64,000 bases of DNA from Sphingomonas desiccabilis (GTDB lineage Bacteria; Pseudomonadota; Alphaproteobacteria; Sphingomonadales; Sphingomonadaceae): contig NZ_SDPT01000002.1 of NCBI RefSeq assembly GCF_004135605.1, forward strand, positions 310,001 to 374,000, given 5' to 3'. A program made the translations under genes and the position numbers. Numbering within the stretch: the stretch's first letter is position 1; each line of letters begins with the position of its first letter. The notes beneath the pieces are model-generated. The model searched no databases, was not told the origin of the DNA, and saw only the letters and a program-made list of their open reading frames with translations. This document shows, in pieces, positions 19,126 through 33,445 of the stretch.

Positions 19126-20834
19126 GCCTCCACCCAGACGGCGACGCTCGCAGCTGCGCCGGGCTCGCCGCGCGCGAACAGCGGCTGGGCCAGCTCGGGG
19201 AAGCAAACCGGCGCGTCGGCCAGGTTGAGCGCGATGGTGAGCGTCGCACCGTCGCCCATCCGCCAGCGCGCGACCACTGCCGCCTCGCCGATCGCGTGTG
19301 CGCCTAGGCTGGTGGTGCCCTTCAGCCGCGGCACGATGTGGGTGTGCCGGAGTGCAAGCAGCTCGCGGTAGAGCGCGCGCCACTCGGCGGCGTCGGGGCC
19401 GGGTTCGGGACGCGACTGGTCGAAGGTGCTGCGGGCGTTCGGATCGGGGATCCGCTCGCGCGCCGCCGGATCGGCGAACGCCGCGAACTTCGCGAACTCC
19501 TTGCGCCGGCCCTCGCGCACCGCGTCGGCGAGCTCGTCGTGGAAGTCGGTGAAGAACAGGAACGGCGCCTCGCTGCCCTCGCTGTCGCCCATGAACAGCA
19601 GCGGGATCTGCGGGCCGAGCAGCAGCAGCGCGGTAGCCGCGCGCAGCTTGTCGGGGTCGGCGAGCCGCGTCAGCCGCTCGCCCATCGCGCGGTTGCCGAC
19701 CTGATCGTGGTTCTGGAGGAAGGACACGAACGCGGTCGTCGGCAGGTGGCCGCTCTTGCTGCCCCGCGGCTTGCCATCGTGGTTGGGCGAACCCTCGCCC
19801 TGGTAGATGAAGCCCTCGGCCAGGCAGCGCGCCAGCCGCTCGGCCGGCCCGTCGGCGAAATCCTGGTAATAGGCGCTGGTCTCGCCCGTCAGCAGCACAT
19901 GCAGCACATTGTGGAAGTCGTCGTTCCACTGCGCGTCGTAGCGGCCGGCGCCCAGGCGGTCGGCGTCGTTCTCCTCATTCTCCAGAACGAGGTGGACCTG
20001 GCGATCTGGGCCGATTGCCTCGCGCAGCTCGGTTGCCATGGTATCCAGGAAGCCGGGATTGCCGATCGCGTGGACCGCGTCGAAGCGCAGCCCGTCGATG
20101 CGATATTCCTCCAGCCACATGCGCGCATTGTCGACAAAGAAGCGGTGCACCGGCTCCGCATCCACCGCCACTGCGCCGCCCCAGGGGGTGTGCACGTCGG
20201 TGTGGAAGAAGCCGCCGGCATAGGCGCCCAGATAGTTCCCGTCCGGACCGAAATGGTTGTAGACCACGTCCAGGAACACCATCAGCCCCAGCGCATGGGC
20301 GCGATCGACCAGCGCCTTCAGATCCTCCGGGCTGCCATAGGCCTCGGCCGGGGCATAGGGGAGCACCCCGTCATAGCCCCAGTTGCGGGTGCCGCCGAAC
20401 GCATTGACCGGCATCAGCTCGATCGCGGTGACGCCCAGCTCGGCGAGCGACGGCAGCCGCTCGGCAACGCCTGCGAAGCCGCCGAGCACGCCCGCATGGA
20501 CTTCCTCGATCACCGCCTCTTCCCACGGACGGCCCCGCCACTCGGGCGTGGTCCAGCGATAGGCGTGCGGATCGACCACGACGCTCCAGCCGTGCACGCC
20601 GCGCGCCTGCGCGCGCGACGCGGGGTCGGGCACCGCCAGATCGGCGTCGAGCCGGAAGCGATAGCGTGCACCGGCACCGACCGGCGCCTCGGCGGAGAAC
20701 CAGCCGTCGTCGGCGCGGGTCATGGCGATCGCCTCGCCCCCGTCGATCTCCAGCGTCACCTCCGGGCGATCGGGTGCCCAGAGGCGGAAGCGGGTGCGGT
20801 CGGCGGCGACCGGCGACGCGCCCCAGCGGCTCAC
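19122..20834 (-). CDS. treZ: malto-oligosyltrehalose trehalohydrolase
   Basis: A 570-residue GH13_10 enzyme that cleaves trehalose from the product of TreY. An N-terminal early-set/CBM48-like domain (FRLWAPDRPEVTLEI) precedes the barrel. The barrel shows LDVVYNHFGPDGNYL, the nucleophile in GLRFDAVHAI, the acid in LVLENEENDADRL, and LQNHDQVGNR. These LENE and FDAVHAI versions separate TreZ from GlgB and GlgX. Length is normal. It overlaps glgX upstream and malQ downstream by 4 bases each. Confidence 0.95.
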   Translation of the reverse strand: MSRWGASPVAADRTRFRLWAPDRPEVTLEIDGGEAIAMTRADDGWFSAEAPVGAGARYRFRLDADLAVPDPASRAQARGVHGWSVVVDPHAYRWTTPEWRGRPWEEAVIEEVHAGVLGGFAGVAERLPSLAELGVTAIELMPVNAFGGTRNWGYDGVLPYAPAEAYGSPEDLKALVDRAHALGLMVFLDVVYNHFGPDGNYLGAYAGGFFHTDVHTPWGGAVAVDAEPVHRFFVDNARMWLEEYRIDGLRFDAVHAIGNPGFLDTMATELREAIGPDRQVHLVLENEENDADRLGAGRYDAQWNDDFHNVLHVLLTGETSAYYQDFADGPAERLARCLAEGFIYQGEGSPNHDGKPRGSKSGHLPTTAFVSFLQNHDQVGNRAMGERLTRLADPDKLRAATALLLLGPQIPLLFMGDSEGSEAPFLFFTDFHDELADAVREGRRKEFAKFAAFADPAARERIPDPNARSTFDQSRPEPGPDAAEWRALYRELLALRHTHIVPRLKGTTSLGAHAIGEAAVVARWRMGDGATLTIALNLADAPVCFPELAQPLFARGEPGAAASVAVWVEA

Positions 20835-22975
20835 GCGGCCTGCTCCTCCGATGCGGCGCCGGGCTCCGGCTCGGTCTCCGCGATGTCGGCGACCCAGCGG
20901 ATCAGCGCCGCGCTCTGCGGGCCGACCTCATAGTCGTTGCCGATCTCGAACGCGGTTTCCTCGGGCCGGGCACTGTCGACGAGGACGGTGCGGGGCACGT
21001 CGGGGGGCGGCAGGTGGAAGGTGATGGCGTCGCCCGATGCGTTCAGCAGCAGCGTCATCGCCTCGATGCGGCCATCCTCAAGCTGGCGTGCGCGGCGCAT
21101 CACCAGGGCGCGGCCTTCCGGATTGTTCCAGTCGTCGGAGCTGAGCGGCTGGCCGCGCTCGTCCCACCATTCCAGGTCGTTGATGTCCGTGCCGGGCAGC
21201 TTGTCAGCATAGAGGAAGTTCGGGGCCCGCAGCAGCTCATGCTCGTGACGCAGCGCGATCAGGCGCGAGGTGAAGTCGAACAGCGCCTTGCCCTCGGGCG
21301 TGTCGCGCTTGCTCCAGTCGACCCAGCCGATCTCGTTGTCCTGGCAATAGGCGTTGTTGTTGCCGCCCTGGCTGCGCCCGAACTCGTCGCCCGCGAGCAG
21401 CAGCGGGGTTCCGAGCGAGGTGAACAGGGTAGTGAGCATCGAGCGCATCACCCGCTGGCGCGCGTCGTTGATCGCCGGATCGTCGGTCGGTCCCTCGACG
21501 CCCCAGTTGCGCGAGTAGTTCTCGCTGTGGCCGTCGCGATTGTCCTCGCCGTTCGCCTCGTTGTGGCGCTGTTCGTAGGCGACGGTGTCGGCGAGCGTGA
21601 AGCCGTCGTGCACCGCCAGCGCGTTGACGCTCGCCCATGGGCGCCGCGCGCGCCGGTCGAACAGGTCGCTCGATCCCGACATGCGCGCGGCCAACTCGCC
21701 GCGCATCGACGGGTCGCCGCGCCAGTATTTGCGCACGCCGTCGCGGTACTTGTCGTTCCACTCGGCAAAGCCGGGCGGGAAGTTGCCGAGCTGATAGCCG
21801 CCGGGGCCGATGTCCCAGGGCTCGGTCGACAGCTTCAGGCGGCCCAGCACCGGGTCCTGCCGCAGCACGTCGAAGAAGGCGGCGCCGGGGTTGAAGCCAT
21901 GCTCCTCGCGCCCCAGCGTCAGGCCGAGGTCGAAGCGGAAGCCGTCGATCCCGAACGACGTCGCCCAATAGCGCAGCGAATCCGCCACCATCTGGATGAC
22001 GCGCGCCTTTTCGAGGTTGAGCGTGTTGCCCGTGCCGGTGTCGTTGATCGTGTAGCGCGGGTTGTCCTGGACGTGGCGGTAGTAGGTCGCGTTGTCGAGC
22101 CCGCGCCACGACAGGGTCGGACCGCGTTCGGAGCCTTCACAGGTGTGGTTGTAGACCACGTCCATGATCACCTCGAGCCCGGCGGCGTGGAGGCGGCGGA
22201 CGGCCAGGCGCAGCTCGTTGTGGCTGTTGCCGGCGAAGAACTGCTGCTCGGGCGCGAAATAGCTGAGGGTGTTGTACCCCCAATAGTTGCGCAGGCCCTT
22301 TTCCTGCAGGAACCGGTCCTGCACGAACGCATGGATCGGCATCAGCTCGACCGCGGTCACGCCCAGCCGCTTGAGATGGTCGATTACCCGCGGATGGCTG
22401 AGTGCGGCAAAGGTGCCGCGCTCTGGCGGGGAGACTTCGTCGAACAGCTTGGTGAGGCCCTTGGCATGGGCCTCGTAGATCACCGTATCCGACCAGGGCG
22501 TGTTCGGGCGGATGTCGCCCGACCAGTCGAAATGGGTATCGACCACCACGCCCTTGGGCATGGCGGGCGCGCTGTCGCGCCGGTCGAAGCTCAGGTCCTC
22601 GCGGCGCGAACGCACCTGATAGCCGTGCAGCGCGTCGGTCCAGCGGACCTCACCGTGCAGCTGCTTGGCATAGGGGTCGAGCAGCAGCTTGTTGGGGTTG
22701 AAGCGATGCCCCTCCTCGGGCGCATAGCGGCCATAGGCGCGATAACCGTAGAGGAGGCCCGGGCGCGCCTCGGGCAGATAGCCGTGCCAGACCTCGTCCG
22801 TCCACTCGGTCAGCTCATACCGCTTGATCTCCCGCCGGCCCGTGGGCTCGAAGATGCAGAGCTCGATCTTCTCGGCATTGGCGGAAAAGACGGCGAAATT
22901 GACGCCCAGGCCGTCAAAGGTGGCGCCGAGCGGGTATGGAGAACCGGCTTCGAGCCGGTCGGGCAGGCTATTCAA
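20831..22975 (-). CDS. glgX: glycogen debranching enzyme (isoamylase type)
   Basis: A 714-residue GH13_11 debranching enzyme that hydrolyses alpha-1,6 branches of phosphorylase-trimmed glycogen. It has the N-terminal CBM48 ([19 protein letters not shown]), then the catalytic barrel with [32 protein letters not shown] (nucleophile) and [19 protein letters not shown] (acid), and [20 protein letters not shown]. The ending [10 protein letters not shown] belongs to the C-terminal beta domain. The start MNSLPDR overlaps the glgB stop and the stop overlaps treZ, both by 4 bases. Confidence 0.95.
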   Translation of the reverse strand: MNSLPDRLEAGSPYPLGATFDGLGVNFAVFSANAEKIELCIFEPTGRREIKRYELTEWTDEVWHGYLPEARPGLLYGYRAYGRYAPEEGHRFNPNKLLLDPYAKQLHGEVRWTDALHGYQVRSRREDLSFDRRDSAPAMPKGVVVDTHFDWSGDIRPNTPWSDTVIYEAHAKGLTKLFDEVSPPERGTFAALSHPRVIDHLKRLGVTAVELMPIHAFVQDRFLQEKGLRNYWGYNTLSYFAPEQQFFAGNSHNELRLAVRRLHAAGLEVIMDVVYNHTCEGSERGPTLSWRGLDNATYYRHVQDNPRYTINDTGTGNTLNLEKARVIQMVADSLRYWATSFGIDGFRFDLGLTLGREEHGFNPGAAFFDVLRQDPVLGRLKLSTEPWDIGPGGYQLGNFPPGFAEWNDKYRDGVRKYWRGDPSMRGELAARMSGSSDLFDRRARRPWASVNALAVHDGFTLADTVAYEQRHNEANGEDNRDGHSENYSRNWGVEGPTDDPAINDARQRVMRSMLTTLFTSLGTPLLLAGDEFGRSQGGNNNAYCQDNEIGWVDWSKRDTPEGKALFDFTSRLIALRHEHELLRAPNFLYADKLPGTDINDLEWWDERGQPLSSDDWNNPEGRALVMRRARQLEDGRIEAMTLLLNASGDAITFHLPPPDVPRTVLVDSARPEETAFEIGNDYEVGPQSAALIRWVADIAETEPEPGAASEEQAA

Positions 22976-25154
22976 CGAGGACCCCCTTCGTAACGAAGCA
23001 CCACCGCCGCAAGCGGGGGCAGCACGACGGTTGCACTGGCCGGCTGGTCGTGCAGGGGCGTCGCGGAAGCGGTAACCATTCCACCGTTGCCGATGTTCCC
23101 GCCGCCGTAGATTTCCGCATCGCTATTAAGTACTTCGCGCCATTGGCCGGCGCGCGGCAGGCCGATCTGATAGCCGTGGCGCGGCTCCGGCGTCATGTTG
23201 AGCAGCACCACGCAGGGCGCGGCGCGGCCATCGCCGTAGCGGGCGTAGACGAAGACGCTGTTTTCCTGGTCGTTGCCCACGATCCAGTCGAAGCCGGCCG
23301 GATCGGCATCGCGCGCATGGAGCGCGGGCTCGGCCGCGTAGAGCGTGTTGAGGTCGCGCACCAGCCGCTGGATCGCGGCATGCTCGGGTCGGTCGAGCAG
23401 GTCCCAGCGGACCTGCGTGTCGTGGTTCCATTCGGTATCCTGGGCGAGCTCGCCGCCCATGAACAGCAGCTTCTTGCCCGGATGCGTCCACATGAAGCTG
23501 AAGTACGCGCGCAGATTCGCCAGCTGGCGCCAGCGATCGCCCGGCATCTTGCCCAGCAGCGAACCCTTGCCGTGCACCACCTCGTCATGGCTGAGCGGGA
23601 GCACGAACTTTTCGGAAAAGGCATAAACGAGGCCGAAGGTCAGCTCGCCGTGGTGCCAGCGCCGGTACATCGGATCACGCTCCACATATTGGAGCGTGTC
23701 GTGCATCCAGCCCATGTTCCACTTGTAGGTGAAGCCGAGGCCGCCCTGGTGGACGGGTGCGGTGACGCCGGGCCAGGCGGTAGACTCCTCGGCCAGCGTG
23801 ATCGCGCCCGGGCAGCGTTCGGCCACTAGCGTGTTCATGCGCTTGAGGAACTCGACCGATTCCAGGTTTTCGCGCCCGCCGTGGATGTTGGGCACCCACT
23901 CGCCGGCGTTGCGGCTGTAGTCGCGGTATAGCATCGAGGCGACGGCATCGACGCGCAGACCGTCGATGTGGAAGGTCTCCAGCCACCACAGCGCCGAAGC
24001 GAGCAGGAAGCCCGCCACCTCGCGCCTGCCGAGGTTGTAGATCAGCGTGTTCCAGTCCTGGTGGAACCCCTCGCGCGGGTCGGCATGCTCGTAGAGGTGC
24101 GTGCCGTCGAACTGGGCGAGGCCGTGCGCGTCGGTCGGGAAGTGCGCCGGCACCCAGTCGAGGATCACGCCGATGCCGGCGCGGTGGCAGGCGTCGACGA
24201 AGCCGGCGAACTCTTCCGGAGAGCCGAAGCGCGCCGAGGGGGCGAACTGCGAGAGGGGCTGGTATCCCCAGGAGCCGCCGAACGGATGCTCCATGATCGG
24301 CAGCAGTTCGAGGTGGGTGAAGCCCATGTCGGCGACATAGGGGATCAGCCGCTCGGTGAGCCCCTGCCAGTCGAGCGTACCGAGCGCGTCGCCGTCGGGC
24401 CGCAGCCAGGAACCGGCATGCACTTCGTAGATCGACAGCGGCGCGCCCGGGGCCTGGCGCTTGCCGCGCTCGGCCATCCAGTCGCTGTCGTGCCAGCGAT
24501 AGTCGGCGGTCGCGGCGACGATCGATCCGGTGGCGGGCGGCGCCTCGGTCTGGCGGGCGAGCGGGTCCGCCTTCTGCACGACGCGGCCGTCGGCACCGAG
24601 GATCTCGTATTTATAGTGGGTGCCCGGGCCGGTGCGGGGCACGAACAGCTCCCACACGCCGGCGCCATGGTGCCGGCGCATCGGATTGCGCCGGCCGTCC
24701 CAGCCGTTGAAGTCGCCGATCACCGAAACCCGGCGGGCATTGGGCGCCCACAGGGTGAAATGGACCCCCTCCACGCCCTCGACCGTGCGCGGCTGCGCGC
24801 CGAACACGCGGGCAAGGTCCCAATGCCGGCCCTCGTTGAACAGGTGGAGGTCGAGGTCTCCGAGGATCGGGCCGAAGCCATAGGCGTCCTCGATCTCCTG
24901 CACCCAGCCGCCAGGCCAGCGGATGGCGAGAGCATAGGGCACGTCCTCTTCCAGCGTGCCGGTCCAGAGCCCGTCGTCGCAGTGCAGGTCACCGAGCGGC
25001 CGGCCATCGTCCCGGGCCATCAGCGCGACCGCGTCCGCTCCCGGCTGGAAGCTGCGGACGACGCGCCGGCCGTTCTCCTGGTGCGCGCCCAGCAGCGCGA
25101 ACGGGTCGTCGAGCGTGCCTGCGCGGAGCGCGCCTGTGAGTGCGCCAACATCGG

Positions 25155-25158
<4 letters not shown>
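22972..25158 (-). CDS. glgB: 1,4-alpha-glucan branching enzyme
   Basis: A 728-residue GH13_9 branching enzyme. The order is an N-terminal N1 domain ([18 protein letters not shown]), a CBM48 domain ([20 protein letters not shown]), and the barrel with Asp404 in [10 protein letters not shown] as nucleophile, the acid in AEEST (457-458) and [10 protein letters not shown]. The full-length N terminus matches E. coli GlgB (728 residues). It begins 4 bases inside treS and ends 4 bases inside glgX. It creates the alpha-1,6 branches on chains made by either GlgA or GlgE. Confidence 0.96.
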
Positions 25159-28384
<3,226 letters not shown>

Positions 28385-28388
<4 letters not shown>

Positions 28389-31300
28389 GCGAAGTCTCCG
28401 GGGGCGATGCGCCAGATGCGATAGGGCTGGTCGGGGTCGAGGCGGATGTGCTGGTGCTTGCCGTGCCAGCGGAAGCGGTGGCCGGCGGCGAGGTCCTCCA
28501 CCGCGACGCTGCCGTCGTCGGGGATGCCGAACTCCCACAGCGGGATCTCGAACCCGGCGTCCTGGCCGTGGTGCGGGTCCATGTTGACCATCACCAGCAG
28601 CATCTCGCTGCCGTCGGGCGCGGGCTTGGCGTAGAAGATCACCCGGTCGTTGTGCGCGGGCAGGAAGCGGGTGTTGAGGTGCGTCTGCAACGCCGGATGC
28701 GCGCGGCGCAGGCGGTTCAGCAGCGTGATGTCGCCGATGATGTTGCCCGGCGCCTGCCAGTCGCGCGGCTTGACGATGTACTTCTCGGAATCGAGATATT
28801 CTTCCTTGCCGGGCACCGGCGCCGCCTCGCACAGCTCGAAACCGGAATAGACGCCGAACAGCCCCGACAGCGTCGCCGCCAGCACCGCGCGGATGCGGAA
28901 ACCCGGTCGACCCGAGGTCTGCAGGAACACTGGGTTGATGTCCGGCGTGTTGACGAAGAAGTGCGGCCGGTAGAACTCCTTGGGCGCGGTCGTCGTCAGC
29001 TCGGTGATGTATTCCATCAGGCTGTGCTTGTCGTCGCGCCAGGTGAAATAGGTGTAGCTCTGCGAGAAGCCGATCTTGCCGAGCCGGTACATCATCGAAG
29101 GGCGCGTGAACGCCTCCGCCAGGAAGATCACGTCGGGGTGCTCGGCCCGCACCTCGCCGATCATCCACTCCCAGAAGGGCAGCGGCTTGGTGTGCGGGTT
29201 GTCGACGCGGAAGGTCTTCACCCCCCGCTCGACCCACAGCAGGATCACGTCGCGAAGCGCCGTCCACAGGCCGGGGATCGCATCCGGGCCGTAGAAGTCG
29301 ACGTTGACGATGTCCTGATACTTCTTGGGCGGATTTTCCGCATATTTCATCGACCCGTCGGGCCGCCACGCGAACCAGCCGGGATGCTCGGTGAGCCAGG
29401 GATGGTCCGGCGAGGCCTGGATCGCGAAGTCGAGCGCGATCTCCAGTCCGTGCGCACGCGCGGACTCCACCAGTCGCGCAAAATCCTCCGGGCTACCCAG
29501 CTGCGGGTGGATCGCGTCGTGCCCGCCCTCGGCGCTGCCGATCGCATAGGGGCTGCCGGGATCGTCCGGACCGGCGGTCAGCGTGTTGTTCGGGCCCTTG
29601 CGGTGGGTACGCCCGATCGGGTGGATCGGCGGGAAATAGAGCGTGTCGAAGCCCATGTCGCGGACCGCGGGCAGCCGGGCGATCACGTCGTCGAAATTGC
29701 CGTGGCGGCTCGCATCCTCGGTCTGCGAGCGCGGGAACAGCTCGTACCAGCTGGAAAAACGCGCCGCGAGCCGCTCGGCATCGACGATCTGCGGTTCGGA
29801 GCGCAGCCGGTGCGGGCGGTCGTCGGCGGCGTCCATCAGCTTGGCGAGCTCGGGCGAGAGCAACAGAGTGGCACTGTCCTGGCCGGCACTTTCCAGCCGC
29901 TGCTGCCACTCCGCCAGTGCCGCGCGTACCTCGCCCTGCGAGCGTGCGACCGCCTCGGCGACCAGCGCGCGACCCTCGGCATGGTCGACCGGCTGGGCCA
30001 CGCCGGCATCGAGCTTCTTGGTGAAGTCACGCCGGAACCCGCCGAAGCGGTCCAGCCAGCCCTCGATCGCATATTCGTAGCGGCCGAGCCGTTCGAGCGG
30101 GAAGCTGCCGCGCCATAGGTCGTTGGGCAGCTGCGTCATCCGGGCGACGCGCCAGCTGGATTCGTCGGCAGCCCGCCAATGCAGTTCCACCGCCAGCTGT
30201 TCGTGGCCGTCCGCGAACACGGTCGCCTCCACTGGCACCTGCTCGCCGACCACCCGCTTGACCGGAAAGGCACCGCCCTCGACGCGCGGGTGAAGCTCCT
30301 CGACCACCAGCCGCGGCGAAGCTGCGCCCGCGTCGATCGCCTCGGCCGCGATCGGCATCCGGATCGGCGCCGCACGGCGGGCGGTGAACAACCGCACTTC
30401 GCCGGCGGCAAGGGGGCCCTCGGCGTCGCCGTCCGCGTGCACAGGCGCAAAGCCTTCGAACGCCGCACCCATATATTCGCGGATCCCGTCGGCGGCCGGC
30501 AGCGGCTGGGGCGTATCGCTGCGGTTGACGAAGACCAGCAACGCAGCGCCCGCATCGCGAACGTCGCCGGTGTCGGCGCGCAGCAGCACGCCGACCGGCG
30601 CCTGCGGCCCGGTCAGCGCGCGCATTTCGCCGCCATAGCTTTGAACCGTCTGGACGACCGCGAGTGCCTGGCGCACGGCCGGCACCAGATCCCCGCCGCC
30701 GGCGAACATCTCTGCCGGCAGGATGATGCCGTTGGCACTCGCCGCGGCCACGGCCAGCGTTCGTGCGACCGCCGCCGGTGCATCGGCGTTTCCGGTGGTT
30801 GCTGCCGACACTTCCGCAAGAAGCGGTGCCTGGGCACGCAGTTCCTCATACTCCTCCACCAGCCACGGCGCACGAAGGTCCCACCACGCGAAGGAAGAGG
30901 TGATCGCGCTGAGCCCTGCCGGTGCGAGCGCGCGTACCTGCGGCCGCGTCAGGTCCGGCGCCCCGCTGATGAAGCCGGTGCCCGGGTGCCGTTCGCGCAC
31001 GGCCGAGATCAGCCCGATCAGCGTTTCGGGCGGAATTCGATCCGCTCCGAGCAGCCGGAAGCCCGCAATTCCCGCATCCACGAGGGCCGAGAGCCGCTTC
31101 ACCAGCACCGGGAGCAGCAGCGCTGCGGCCTCGGGCGTACGCAACCGTGCGCGCGCCTCGCCGCTCGCCCGCGCAGGCTGGCGGGGATCCACGGGACCGT
31201 CGCCAGCGCCGGCACGTCGGATCGCAAACGCTTCCGGGTGGCTGGCGAGCAGCGGGTGATCGATCGGCGCGCGATCGAGGGATAGTGCGACCAGCAGCGC

Positions 31301-31480
31301 GAGCCCGGCCTCTGCGCAGGCTGCGGGCAGTGGGGGCGGCACCAACTCCCCATCCCCGAGCACCGGCGCGTCGGCGCGCCACAACACCCCATCGAAGCCG
31401 ACGGCAGCGGCATCGGTCAGCAGGCGCTCAGGAAGAGGGAAGGAGGGGATCGAGAGGAGGCGGGAGACGAACTGCGGCAA
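28385..31480 (-). CDS. glgE: alpha-1,4-glucan:maltose-1-phosphate maltosyltransferase, with extra N-terminal domain
   Basis: A 1031-residue GlgE that extends alpha-1,4-glucan with maltose from maltose 1-phosphate. The active enzyme occupies about residues 373-1031, the normal GlgE length: PRLVVEELHPRVEGG, IHPIGRTHRKG, Asp760 in FRVDNPHTKPLPFWEWMI, Glu789 in LAEAFTRPSMMYRLGK and NTPDINP. The first 370 residues resemble another GH13 barrel (WWDLRAPWLVEEYEEL, DAGIAGFRLLGADRIPPETL) but the places of the catalytic Asp and Glu are occupied by other residues. The start is TTG: it follows GGAGG with 6 bases between, and an in-frame stop lies five codons upstream, so no other start is possible further out. 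First gene of the long operon. Confidence 0.93.
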
Positions 31481-31486
31481 AAGTGA

Positions 31487-31491
31487 CCTCC
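31487..31491 (-). promoter_or_regulatory. ribosome binding site that sets the glgE TTG start
   Basis: GGAGG on the minus strand, 6 bases before TTG. With the in-frame TGA four codons further upstream of it, this fixes the start of the operon's first gene. Confidence 0.75.
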
Positions 31492-31592
31492 ATCACGGGA
31501 ACCTGCACTCAACATCGACCAGCGCGCATCGTTCCGCCCCCGCCGCAAGGATTTGCGGCAGGGCGACGGGCGATCTCGTCGAGGGGCGGGCC

Positions 31593-31621
31593 GGAGGTGC
31601 CGCTTATCGAGCGGCGCCTCC
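31593..31621 (-). terminator. hairpin after the DUF2934 gene
   Basis: Arms GGAGGCGCCGCT and AGCGGCACCTCC (one mismatch) around a 5-base loop, just after the DUF2934 stop and about 110 bases before glgE. No T run follows, so it may be a weak or Rho-assisted terminator separating that gene from the glg operon. Confidence 0.4.
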
Positions 31622-31626
31622 GACGT

Positions 31627-31968
31627 TCAGGCCTTGGCGCTGCCGGGCTTGCGCTTGGCCGGGGTGCTCGCCGCCTTCTTGGGGGCGGCCGCCCGCTTGG
31701 CCTTGGTGGGCGCCGCGACGACTGCGGCGGCCTCGTCCGCGGTTGCGGCCTGGGCGGCCGGCGTGCTCTTGGGAGCGGCACTGCGTGACCCGCGCGTCTT
31801 CTTCTGTGCGGGCGCCACTTCGGCATCCGTCGAGGCTGCGGCCTGGGCGTCGATCTCACGGCAGGCAGCGTCCCAGTGGCGCGCGTGCTCGCCCTCGGGC
31901 TTGCCCTCCTCCAGCCACATCGCGTGGGCCCGCTCGCGGATACGGTGCTCTCGATCGTCCAACTTCAC
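31627..31968 (-). CDS. DUF2934 domain protein with basic Ala/Lys/Pro tail
   Basis: A 113-residue protein. Residues 1-40 (RIRERAHAMWLEEGKPEGEHARHW) are a DUF2934 domain. The rest is a low-complexity tail of Ala, Lys, Pro and Thr (APTKAKRAAAPKKAAS) like those of histone H1-type or HU-tail proteins, so nucleic-acid binding is possible but not shown. The start is a GTG with GGGAG almost adjacent, which is unusually close, so the exact start is uncertain. It lies between the glg operon and an SDR gene on the same strand. DUF2934 genes are frequent beside stress genes in alphaproteobacteria. Confidence 0.8.
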   Translation of the reverse strand: MKLDDREHRIRERAHAMWLEEGKPEGEHARHWDAACREIDAQAAASTDAEVAPAQKKTRGSRSAAPKSTPAAQAATADEAAAVVAAPTKAKRAAAPKKAASTPAKRKPGSAKA

Positions 31969-32027
31969 TCTCCCGAATCCGGCATGCGCCGGGATTGTTG
32001 CCGCAGTCGTTGCGCTTGCGAAAGGGC

Positions 32028-32888
32028 TTACAGGATCGGCTTGCCGCCCGTCACCGCGACCGTCGCGCCGGATACGTAGCTGGCTTCGTCGCTGGCGAGC
32101 ATCACATAGATGGGTGCGAGCTCCGCGGGCTGGCCGGCGCGGCCCATCGGCACGTCCTTACCGAAGTTCTCGACCTGCTCCGGCGGCATCGTGGACGGAA
32201 TCAACGGTGTCCAGATCGGGCCGGGGGCGACGCAGTTCGCCCGGATGCCCTTTTCCGCCAGGAGCTGCGAGAGCCCGCCGGTGAAGTTTTGGATTGCACC
32301 CTTGGTGGTGGCGTAGGCGAGCAAAGTCGGCTTGGGCGTGTCGGCGTTGACCGAGGTGGTGTTGATGATCGCCGAACCCGGCTGCATGTGCGGCACGGCG
32401 GCCTTGGTCAGATAGAACATCGCGTGGATGTTGGTGCGGAAGGTCTTGTCCCACTCCTCGTCCGGGATGTCGGTGATCGCCTCGAACGTCATCTGGTGGG
32501 CGGCGTTGTTGACCAGGATGTCGAGCCCGCCGAACGCCTCCACGGCCTTGTCGACGATCGCGCGGCAGTGCGCCGGGTCGCCGATGTCGCCCGGTATCAG
32601 CACCGCCTTGCGGCCGGCGTCCTCGACCAGCCGGGCGGTCTCCTGCGCGTCCTCATCCTCGTTCAGGTAGGAGATCAGCACGTCTGCCCCTTCGCGGGCG
32701 AAGGCGATCGCCACCGCGCGGCCGATGCCGCTGTCGCCGCCGGTGATGATGGCGCGGCGCCCCTCCAGGCGGCCGGAACCGCGGTAGCTATGCTCGCCGT
32801 GGTCGGGCCGCGGATCCATTGCTGCCGTGGTGCCGGGAGGCGACTGCTGCTGTTCGGGCTGCGGCGGCGTCGGGCGATCGGTCATCAT
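32028..32888 (-). CDS. SDR family oxidoreductase (YhdF/YghA-like)
   Basis: A 286-residue short-chain dehydrogenase. After a Pro/Gln-rich leader come the Rossmann motif GGDSGIGRAVA (about residues 51-61), LVNNAAH, the catalytic serine region INTTSVN, and YATTK with the Tyr and Lys of the active site. The NADP-type long form with a 45-residue Gln/Pro leader is that of the YghA/YhdF/general stress group. Two ATG codons stand together (32888 and 32885); AAGGAG is nearer to the ideal distance for the second. Neighbours DUF2934 and DUF6496 are also stress-associated families. The substrate is unknown. Confidence 0.88.
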   Translation of the reverse strand: MMTDRPTPPQPEQQQSPPGTTAAMDPRPDHGEHSYRGSGRLEGRRAIITGGDSGIGRAVAIAFAREGADVLISYLNEDEDAQETARLVEDAGRKAVLIPGDIGDPAHCRAIVDKAVEAFGGLDILVNNAAHQMTFEAITDIPDEEWDKTFRTNIHAMFYLTKAAVPHMQPGSAIINTTSVNADTPKPTLLAYATTKGAIQNFTGGLSQLLAEKGIRANCVAPGPIWTPLIPSTMPPEQVENFGKDVPMGRAGQPAELAPIYVMLASDEASYVSGATVAVTGGKPIL

Positions 32889-33038
32889 TGGCTCCTTCGC
32901 TCCGCGAACGGTCGACGGGGAGGCGGGTTCCGGCACCCACGGCCTCCAGTCGGCAGGACGGTTGCGCGAAGCGACGGCCCGGCGCGTGCATGCCACCGCG
33001 AAGCAGCGTTGGACGCTTCGTGCGGCTCGGGAAAATGC

Positions 33039-33368
33039 TCAGCCGACGGCCTTCTCCAGCTGGGCCTTGCTCATCTTGGAACGACCGGGGACGTCCTGTT
33101 TCTTCGCTTTCTCGTACAACTCTGCCTTCGTGGGACCGTCGCTCCCGCCATTGCCGCCGCCGCGCTCTCGTCGCTTGATCTGGGCAAGTCGCCGCTTGTT
33201 CTCGGAGGGGCTCTGCTGGTTGGACGCGCCCGCCTCGCTCAGCGCGATCGCAACCGCCTGCTTGCGGTTCTTCACCTTGCGCCCCGAACCGGATTCCAGA
33301 TCGCCTTCCTTGAACTCGTGCAGGACGCGTTCCATCGTGTCCTTCTGGGCCTTGCTCTGTTTCGCCAT
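33039..33368 (-). CDS. DUF6496 domain protein with SAP-like C-terminal segment
   Basis: A 109-residue, very basic protein. Residues 1-70 match the DUF6496 pattern (KDTMERVLHEFKEGDLESGSGRKVKNRKQAVAIALSEAG). Residues about 79-109 (PTKAELYEKAKKQDVPGRSKMSK) resemble the short Rho-N/SAP-like helical motif found at the ends of ChaB- and Ku-type proteins, which bind nucleic acid. AGGAGAG before the ATG supports the start. Function is not known; a DNA- or RNA-binding stress protein is a reasonable guess from composition. Confidence 0.8.
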   Translation of the reverse strand: MAKQSKAQKDTMERVLHEFKEGDLESGSGRKVKNRKQAVAIALSEAGASNQQSPSENKRRLAQIKRRERGGGNGGSDGPTKAELYEKAKKQDVPGRSKMSKAQLEKAVG

Positions 33369-33445
33369 GGTCGCTCTCCTTGAACGCAGGGAACGCGCGG
33401 ACGGCCGGCGCGCTCAGCTGTCCGGACAACGCGCGGAGGCGGGAA

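Noticed and set aside
17134..19929. malQ as a 931-residue protein
   Set aside because: The extension is a shadow of treZ; the start at 19125 overlaps the treZ stop by 4 bases.
32998..33020. Short hairpin CGAAGC...GCTTCG after the DUF6496 gene
   Set aside because: Only 6 base pairs and no T run; too weak to call a terminator.
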